From JANLQX01 sp031381685 (lineage in GTDB: Bacteria > Actinomycetota > Acidimicrobiia > Acidimicrobiales > JANYDT01), in NCBI GenBank assembly GCA_031381685.1, contig JANMYF010000369.1:1-11336 (forward strand): a stretch of 11,336 nucleotides of DNA, written 5' to 3'. The translations under genes and the position numbers were made by a program. Numbering within the stretch: position 1 is the first letter of the stretch; each line of letters begins with the position of its first letter. Under the pieces are notes generated by a model. That model was not told where the DNA came from. It was given only the letters and a program-made list of their open reading frames with translations, and searched no databases. This document shows, in pieces, positions 6,381 through 11,336 of the stretch.

Positions 6381-7646
6381 TCACGTGGTGGCCGGCCCGA
6401 GACGGTACAGGCCGCCTTCGAGTGAGGTCGCAACGAGCTCGCCGTCGGGGCCGACGCCGAACGACGTGAGATAGCTGACGCGCGCGCCGAGGTCCGATGC
6501 CCGCCCCCGGCCCGGCAGCGGGTCGTCGAGCACCTGGATACGACCGCTGCAGACATCACCGAACACGTAGCGACCCTGCAGCGCGGCGATCGCGCTCCCG
6601 CGATACACCGCACCGCCGACCACTCCGCAGCGGCCGTCGGCATGCGGATAGTCGAACACCGGGTCCACGGCGTTCTTCGGCCGCGGACCCTTGAAGGACT
6701 GGCGCCCCTCGCGCATGCTCCATCCGAAGTTGAACGCGGAACTCGACCCCGCCGGGATCCGGTTGATCTCCTCCACGCTGCTCTCACCCACGTCGGGAAT
6801 CCACACGTCGCCGGTCTCGGCGTCGACCATCGCCCGCCAGGGATTGCGGAGGCCGAACGCGAGAATCTCCGGCCTCGCCTTCACGGTCTTGACCGTCCCC
6901 AGCGAGGACGGCCCCCGGCCGGCGAACGGGTTCTCGGGCGGAATCGAATACGGCAGGCCTGCGCTCGGCTTCGGATCGATGCGGAGCACCTTGCCGAGCA
7001 GCACGTCCGTCCGTTGGGCATTGCCCTTCGGATCGCCCGACGATCCACCGTCGCCGATGGCGATGTAGAGCAAACCGTTCCGGTCGAACGAAAGGGTGCC
7101 GGCATTGTGCTCGTTGAACGGCTTCGGGATTCGCAACAGCACGCGCTCACGGGAGATGTCGGCGACGCGTCCGTCGAAAGGGACCTCGCTCACATGGACA
7201 ACCCCGCGAGTGTCGGTGTAGTCGATGTAGAGCACGTCGCGGGACGAGGGCGAGAACGCCAAGCCGAGAAGTCCACGCTCGTTGGCCGAGTCGACTCGCG
7301 CCACGATGTCGAGAACGGGCGTCGGATCAAACGCGCCATTGCGGTAGGCGCGGACGCGGCCCGGTTTCTCGATGACGTAAAGGGTCTGATCGTCACGACG
7401 CGACACGACTCCGACCGGTAGCTCGGTGCGGGCGAACTCCACGGCCGCGATCTGGACGTTGGCACGGGGTGCGACCGTGCCGCTGGTCGGCGCCTTGCCG
7501 TCCTTGCCGAGCGGCGCTTTGCGCTCCGACGTCGAAGGCGATGCGGACCCTCCGGCCAAGCCGGTCGCCAGCAGGCCGGTGCCGAGCCAGTGCATCAGAC
7601 GCCGGGTCCGGTGTCGACGCCGGGGGCTTGAGGAGGAAAGGGGCAC
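6381..7646 (-). CDS. Exported PQQ-dependent sugar dehydrogenase-like protein (GSDH family)
   Basis: A six-bladed beta-propeller of the glucose/sorbosone dehydrogenase family, about 421 residues, probably oxidising a sugar or aldose outside the membrane with bound PQQ; the substrate is unknown. Typical segments are ERGLLGLAFSP, the active-site-like FNEHNAGTLSF (His180), YIAIGDGGSSGDP with metal-binding acidic and Gly residues, LAFGLRNPWR, GDVWIPDVGE, FNFGWSMREG, and a late GGAVYRGSAIAALQGRYVFGD. The N-terminus has a very basic stretch (RRRHRTRR), a hydrophobic core (LGTGLLATGLAGG) and a likely signal peptidase I site near GSAS; there is no lipobox Cys. GTG 7646 is chosen because a TAGGCT box sits eight bases upstream and it keeps the basic n-region. 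ATG 7595 is the alternative. The frame is open far upstream but only antisense to other genes. No PQQ synthesis genes are in the window. Confidence 0.87.
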   Translation of the reverse strand: MPLSSSSPRRRHRTRRLMHWLGTGLLATGLAGGSASPSTSERKAPLGKDGKAPTSGTVAPRANVQIAAVEFARTELPVGVVSRRDDQTLYVIEKPGRVRAYRNGAFDPTPVLDIVARVDSANERGLLGLAFSPSSRDVLYIDYTDTRGVVHVSEVPFDGRVADISRERVLLRIPKPFNEHNAGTLSFDRNGLLYIAIGDGGSSGDPKGNAQRTDVLLGKVLRIDPKPSAGLPYSIPPENPFAGRGPSSLGTVKTVKARPEILAFGLRNPWRAMVDAETGDVWIPDVGESSVEEINRIPAGSSSAFNFGWSMREGRQSFKGPRPKNAVDPVFDYPHADGRCGVVGGAVYRGSAIAALQGRYVFGDVCSGRIQVLDDPLPGRGRASDLGARVSYLTSFGVGPDGELVATSLEGGLYRLGPATT

Positions 7647-7654
7647 GATGGTCG

Positions 7655-7660
7655 AGCCTA
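7655..7660 (-). promoter_or_regulatory. Candidate -10 box for the dehydrogenase gene
   Basis: Minus-strand TAGGCT lies eight bases before the GTG at 7646, the distance expected for a leaderless transcript. No recognisable -35 hexamer is present. The box lies within the 51-base gap shared with the divergent CLC gene. Confidence 0.35.
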
Positions 7661-7682
7661 CGGCCCTGACCCGCCGCCCCAG

Positions 7683-7688
7683 TAGCGT
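7683..7688 (+). promoter_or_regulatory. Candidate -10 box for the CLC transporter gene
   Basis: TAGCGT lies nine bases before the GTG at 7698 and no Shine-Dalgarno sequence separates them, which suggests a leaderless start. No -35 match is visible. The gap is too short to hold a fluoride riboswitch before this start. Confidence 0.35.
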
Positions 7689-7697
7689 CGGACGATC

Positions 7698-8990
7698 GTG
7701 AACGTCGGTCGAGGAGTCTGGCATCGGCGCCCGTCGGTGGACCGGCTGTTCATCGGCGTGACGGTCGGTCTCGTCACCGGCATCTCCGCCGGTGTCGGGT
7801 CGGCTGCGTTCCTCCACGCCCTCACCTGGGCGACGGAGACGCGAATCGACCGTCCGTGGCTCCCCTGGCTCCTTCCCGCCGCCGGTCTCGGTATCGGACT
7901 GCTCCGCCGGGCGGCCGGCCGCGCCACGGCGGGCACGAACCTGCTCCTCGACGAGTTCCACACCGAAGAGCTCGACCATGACCTGCTCCCCGACGACGCC
8001 GCGCCCGGTGGGAGGGTCCCGTTCCATATGGCCCCCTACGTTCTCCTGGGTTCGGTGACGACCCACCTGTTCGGCGGTTCGGGTGGACGTGAAGGTGCCG
8101 CAGTGCAGATCGCGGCCGGGCTCGCAGCACCGGCCCGGCCGGTGCTCGAACGAGCTGCGCTCCGGAGAGGTACATCGCCCGTCCACGTCCGACGACTGCT
8201 CGTGGTCGCGGCGTTGGCCGGTGGATTCGGTTCGGTGTTCGGCGTGCCGGTCGCCGGGACGATCTTCGGTGCTGAAGCGCTTCGAAGGTGGCGGCCACGC
8301 ACTTCCGAGCATCTGCGGACCCGAATCGACGAGGCCGTGGCGTTCCTGCCCGCAGCTGCCGTTGCATCGTTCGTCGGCCACATCGTCACGACGCAGCTCG
8401 GGATCCATCACTCGAAACCGCCCACCCTCGATCACTCGATCAGCCTCGGGATCGTCGTGGTGGCAGTCGCATCGGGTCTCCTGGCCCGGGCTTTCCTCGC
8501 GGCACACCACGGCGTCCACGAGGTTCTCCAGCGGACGGGCCTTCCCGTCGTTGTGTGGCCGGTGGTCGGTGGTGCGTTGGTCGTGGCTCTCACGCTCGTC
8601 ATCGATACGCGCGCATATCTTGGCCTTTCGCTGCCGCTGATCGACGCAGCGCTCCTCGGGGCAGCTCTCCCTACCGGTGCCTTCGCCCTCAAGTTGCTCT
8701 TCACCGCAGTCACCCTCGGGAGCGGTTTCCCCGGTGGGGAGGTCACTCCTCTTCTGTGCATGGGGGCATGCCTCGGTGCGGCATTGGCGGGACCGCTCGG
8801 CGGTTCCGCTCCGCTGCTCGCGGCCGTCGGCATGGTGGCCACCTGGGCGGCCGCATCGAACACCCCGATCAGCGCGGCGGTGATGGGGGCTGAACTGTTC
8901 GGGCCGTTTGGGCTGCTCCTGTTCCTGCCGATGAACGTCGCGGCCACGTTCATCAGCGGGGCAAAGGGCGTGTACCGGGCACAACGCTGA
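7698..8990 (+). CDS. CLC-family anion/proton antiporter, CLC-F (fluoride)-like
   Basis: A polytopic inner-membrane transporter of 430 residues with about ten or more hydrophobic helices and no C-terminal CBS domains, the size of short bacterial CLC antiporters. The gating-glutamate motif is GREGA (130-134, Glu132), followed by AVQIAAG. The place of the canonical GSGIP selectivity motif is taken by GTNLL (79-83). Together with APYVLLGSVTTHLFGGS and GSGFPGGEVTPLL, this resembles the fluoride-exporting CLC-F branch, in which GSGIP is replaced by forms such as GNNLI; that comparison is from memory of the family. Fluoride/proton exchange for detoxification is therefore inferred, and chloride or another anion remains possible. 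GTG 7698 follows a -10-like box with no ribosome site. The neighbour upstream is divergent; pxpA starts 33 bases downstream and may share the transcript. Confidence 0.85.
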   Translation: MNVGRGVWHRRPSVDRLFIGVTVGLVTGISAGVGSAAFLHALTWATETRIDRPWLPWLLPAAGLGIGLLRRAAGRATAGTNLLLDEFHTEELDHDLLPDDAAPGGRVPFHMAPYVLLGSVTTHLFGGSGGREGAAVQIAAGLAAPARPVLERAALRRGTSPVHVRRLLVVAALAGGFGSVFGVPVAGTIFGAEALRRWRPRTSEHLRTRIDEAVAFLPAAAVASFVGHIVTTQLGIHHSKPPTLDHSISLGIVVVAVASGLLARAFLAAHHGVHEVLQRTGLPVVVWPVVGGALVVALTLVIDTRAYLGLSLPLIDAALLGAALPTGAFALKLLFTAVTLGSGFPGGEVTPLLCMGACLGAALAGPLGGSAPLLAAVGMVATWAAASNTPISAAVMGAELFGPFGLLLFLPMNVAATFISGAKGVYRAQR

Positions 8991-9017
8991 CGCACCCGGT
9001 TCCGGCTGGGCCATGAT
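8987..9017 (+). promoter_or_regulatory. Candidate leaderless promoter of pxpA
   Basis: CTGACG (8987-8992) and CATGAT (9012-9017), 19 bases apart, resemble -35 and -10 hexamers. CATGAT ends six bases before the pxpA ATG at 9024, and no Shine-Dalgarno sequence is present. The -35 part overlaps the stop codon of the CLC gene. Confidence 0.35.
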
Positions 9018-9023
9018 GGCGCC

Positions 9024-9758
9024 ATGGCTGTCATCGACCTCAACGCTGATCTCGGGGAGTCGTTCGGGCAGTGGTCGATGGGCGATGACGCGGCGATGCT
9101 CGAGGTCGTGACGAGCGCCAACATTGCCTGCGGCTTCCACGCCGGCGATCCTTCGGCCATCCGGCGAACGGTGCACGCCGCTGTCGAACGCACCGTGGTG
9201 ATCGGGGCCCATGTCGGCTACCCCGACCTGGTGGGCTTCGGCCGACGGCGCATGGACGTCGAACCCGACGACCTGGTCGCGGATGTTCTCTATCAACTCG
9301 GCGCGCTCGACGGGATATGCCGGGTGGCCGGCACACGGGTTCGGTACGTGAAGGCCCACGGTGCGTTGTACCACCGGGTCAACAGTGACTTCGTGCAGGC
9401 GCGTGCGTTCGCTCAGGCGGTCGCGCTCTATGACCCGACCCTGACGCTCCTCGGCGCCGATGGACCGCTGCTGGCCGAGGCCGCGATGAACGGACTGCGA
9501 GTCGTCGGCGAAGGCCTGGCGGATCGTGCGTATCGTGACGACGGCACCCTTGTTCCACGGAGCGAACCTGGCGCGGTCCATTCCGATCCCGACGCAGTTG
9601 CCGCACAGGCGGTGGCCCTCGCTCACCGGCACGAAATCGGATCCATCTGTCTGCACGGAGACAGCCCGAACGCCGTGGCGAACGCCCTTGAGGTCCATTC
9701 CCGTCTTCGGCGTGAGGGCTTCACCGTGAAGTCGTTCGTCGATTTCCCAGAATCGTAA
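9024..9758 (+). CDS. pxpA: 5-oxoprolinase subunit A
   Basis: The LamB/YcsF-type subunit of the prokaryotic three-part 5-oxoprolinase, which hydrolyses 5-oxo-L-proline (pyroglutamate) to glutamate with ATP in the cytosol. The 244-residue length is usual. Landmarks are the N-terminal DLNADLGESFG (6-16), SANIACGFHAGDP (31-43), GAHVGYPDLVGFGRRRM, VRYVKAHGALYHRVNSD, ADRAYRDDGTLVPRS and the C-terminal CLHGDSPNAV. Two family prolines are changed: the usual GAHP reads GAHV and the usual VKPHG reads VKAHG. First gene of pxpABC; 18 bases separate it from pxpB. ATG 9024 fits the conserved N-terminus exactly and probably starts a leaderless message or is reached from the CLC transcript. Confidence 0.95.
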   Translation: MAVIDLNADLGESFGQWSMGDDAAMLEVVTSANIACGFHAGDPSAIRRTVHAAVERTVVIGAHVGYPDLVGFGRRRMDVEPDDLVADVLYQLGALDGICRVAGTRVRYVKAHGALYHRVNSDFVQARAFAQAVALYDPTLTLLGADGPLLAEAAMNGLRVVGEGLADRAYRDDGTLVPRSEPGAVHSDPDAVAAQAVALAHRHEIGSICLHGDSPNAVANALEVHSRLRREGFTVKSFVDFPES

Positions 9759-9776
9759 GCAGACATAGGAGTTGGT

Positions 9777-10430
9777 GTGAGCGAATCCGCGAGGCGAGAC
9801 GTTTTGCCCACCGACTTCACGTGGCGACCGTACGGAGAGCACGGAGTGCTGATCGAGTGCCGAGACCTCAACGAGGTCCACGGGCTCTTCCGCAAGGTGC
9901 GAGGGAGTGGTCTCGTCGAGGAATGCGTGCCCGGTGCGGAAACGCTCTTTGTCCGGCCCCGGGATCCGGCGACATCGTCGGCCGAGCTGGTTCGAAGGAT
10001 CACATCGCTACCAGCGAAGTCGGATGGCTTCGGCGACGTCGAGCGGCCCCTTCACGTCGTCGATGTCGTCTATGACGGCGTCGATCTCGACGACGTCGCC
10101 GCACTCACGGGCCTGTCCGTCGAGGAGGTGATCCGGCGCCATGCAGCGCCGACGTACACCGTGGCGTTTCTCGGGTTCTCGCGGGCGTTTCCCTATCTCG
10201 TCGGCCTCGACCCCCAGCTCATCGTGCCCCGACTCGAATCGCCCCGTTCGAGCGTCCCAGCCGGATCGATCGCCATGGGCGCCGGCTTCACCGGGATCTA
10301 TCCGGCATCGACCCCAGGCGGCTGGCGGCTCCTCGGGCGATCCAGCGCGGCGTTCTTCGACGAGAGCCGTGACCCACCGGGACTGCTCTCCCCCGGGGAT
10401 CGAGTCCGGTTCCGGGAGGTCCGCCCGTGA
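9777..10430 (+). CDS. pxpB: 5-oxoprolinase subunit B (KipI-like)
   Basis: Second subunit of the ATP-dependent 5-oxoprolinase, a 217-residue cytosolic protein that pairs with PxpC (the KipI/KipA or carboxyltransferase CT_C_D/CT_A_B pair of domain databases). Conserved segments are WRPYGEHGVLIEC near the start, the central HAAPTYTVAFLGFSRAFPYLVGLDP, VPRLESPRSSVPAGSIAMG, and the C-terminal GIYPASTPGGWRLLGRS. GTG 9777 is supported by AGGAG (9767-9771) five bases upstream, the clearest ribosome site in this operon. Its stop overlaps the pxpC start by four bases. Confidence 0.94.
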   Translation: MSESARRDVLPTDFTWRPYGEHGVLIECRDLNEVHGLFRKVRGSGLVEECVPGAETLFVRPRDPATSSAELVRRITSLPAKSDGFGDVERPLHVVDVVYDGVDLDDVAALTGLSVEEVIRRHAAPTYTVAFLGFSRAFPYLVGLDPQLIVPRLESPRSSVPAGSIAMGAGFTGIYPASTPGGWRLLGRSSAAFFDESRDPPGLLSPGDRVRFREVRP

Positions 10431-11287
10431 CCCTGGTCGTGCACCGGTGTGGCCCGATGCTCACCGTCCAGGACCGCGGCCGTCGTGGGCGGGCACACGA
10501 AGGAGTCGCGCGCGCCGGCGCGTTTGACCAGCGGTCGGCGTCCCTCGCCAATCGACTCCTGGGCAACGACCCCGACGCGGCCGTGCTCGAAATCCTTCTC
10601 GGTTCGTGCGCGTTCGAGGCGGTTGCGCCGACGACGATTGCGATCACCGGCGCAGCCGTGCCGGTTCTCGTCAACGGCATGGACGCTTCGCAGAATCACG
10701 TGCTCGAGCTCCGTCGAGGTGATCGCCTCGAGCTCCGCAGCCCGACAGATGGTCTGCGCGCGTATCTTGCGCTGAGCGGTGGGGTGGACGCACCGGTGGT
10801 GCTGGGGAGCCGGTCGTACGACTCGCTCGGGAAGATCGGGCCGCGGCCGCTGGCCGTCGGCGATGTTGTCCGACCGGGACCGTCTCCGCCCGGCGAGGCC
10901 TGGTTCGAGCCCGTCCCCGTGCGCCCCCGTCCAGCGGTGCCGACCATCGACATCGTCGAGGGCCCCCGCTACGACTGGCTCAGCGCCTCGGCCCGCGTCG
11001 ACCTGGTCCAGGGGCTCTGGACGGTCGACTCGGCGAGCGATCGGACCGGCGTCCGTCTCCGCGGCGAGATGCTCACCCGGGCGGTGGAACGTGCGGGTCG
11101 GGAACTCGCCACCGAGGCGATGATCCCCGGAGCGATCCAGCTTCCGTCGAACGGCCAGCCCATCGTCCTCGGTCCCGACTGCGGTACGACCGGTGGCTAT
11201 CCCGTCGTCGGCGTGGTGCGGGAACGATCGATGTCCGATCTCGCCCAACTGCGGCCCGGCCAGCACGTCCGGCTGCGGCTCCGGTAG
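10427..11287 (+). CDS. pxpC: 5-oxoprolinase subunit C (KipA-like)
   Basis: Third subunit of 5-oxoprolinase, 286 residues, cytosolic, working with PxpA and PxpB. Landmarks are VQDRGRRGRAHEGVARAGAFD (about 11-31), the adjoining ANRLLGNDPDAAVLEILLG, AYLALSGGVDAPVVLGSRS, and the C-terminal IQLPSNGQPIVLGPDCGTTGGYP. GTG 10427 lies in a GTGA overlap with the pxpB stop, which indicates translational coupling and equal subunit output. The frame runs to TAG at 11285-11287 with no sign of damage. The last 49 bases of the window after it show no recognisable gene or terminator. Confidence 0.95.
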   Translation: MTLVVHRCGPMLTVQDRGRRGRAHEGVARAGAFDQRSASLANRLLGNDPDAAVLEILLGSCAFEAVAPTTIAITGAAVPVLVNGMDASQNHVLELRRGDRLELRSPTDGLRAYLALSGGVDAPVVLGSRSYDSLGKIGPRPLAVGDVVRPGPSPPGEAWFEPVPVRPRPAVPTIDIVEGPRYDWLSASARVDLVQGLWTVDSASDRTGVRLRGEMLTRAVERAGRELATEAMIPGAIQLPSNGQPIVLGPDCGTTGGYPVVGVVRERSMSDLAQLRPGQHVRLRLR

Positions 11288-11336
11288 CGCCGTGCCAGGA
11301 CGAGTTGCGGCAGAACACCTCCGTGCGCCGTTGGGA

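Noticed and set aside
7647..9881. The dehydrogenase frame on the minus strand stays open for another ~2.2 kb, giving an apparent 1166-residue protein.
   Set aside because: The extension runs antisense to the well-conserved CLC and pxpA genes, is rich in Arg, His, Glu and Gln as expected of a high-GC shadow frame, and lies before a clear signal peptide that must be N-terminal.
11288..11336. Possible start of another gene at the right edge.
   Set aside because: Only 49 bases remain, with no clear start, ribosome site or known motif on either strand.

Overview
The window is a gene-dense, high-GC stretch whose reading frames and gene content point to an actinobacterium. Acidimicrobiia is my best guess, from protein character rather than any marker gene. 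Several genes start directly behind a -10-like box with no Shine-Dalgarno sequence, which fits the leaderless transcription common in actinobacteria.

Layout. Bases 1-1978 hold the 3' part of ftsH, the membrane AAA+ zinc protease; its extreme N-terminus lies outside the window. A hairpin with a short T-run follows. Next come two co-directional genes. The first (2161-2655) is a small protein with the fold signature of a dual-specificity phosphatase, but threonine replaces the catalytic cysteine. The second (2693-3574) is panC, the last step of pantothenate synthesis. After panC comes a 209-base convergent gap rich in structure: two perfect inverted repeats, a T-run hairpin and a degenerate ~20-bp tandem repeat.

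On the minus strand, 3784-4992 encodes an M20D-type amidohydrolase. It diverges from a sphingosine-1-phosphate-lyase-like PLP enzyme at 5114-6361 (+). That gene converges on an exported PQQ-type sugar dehydrogenase-like protein (6381-7646, -). A second divergent pair follows: only 51 bp separate the dehydrogenase start from a CLC anion transporter (7698-8990, +), whose pore motifs resemble the fluoride-exporting CLC-F branch. The window closes with the 5-oxoprolinase operon pxpA-pxpB-pxpC (9024-11287, +), which opens pyroglutamate to glutamate at the cost of ATP.

How it fits together. No single new multi-gene system is evident. The region reads as housekeeping (ftsH, panC) followed by catabolic and detoxification genes: amidohydrolase, S1P-lyase-like enzyme, sugar dehydrogenase, fluoride-type transporter and 5-oxoprolinase. 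The points most worth a second look are the cysteine-less phosphatase homologue, the GTNLL/GREGA pore of the CLC protein, and the repeat-bearing gap after panC.
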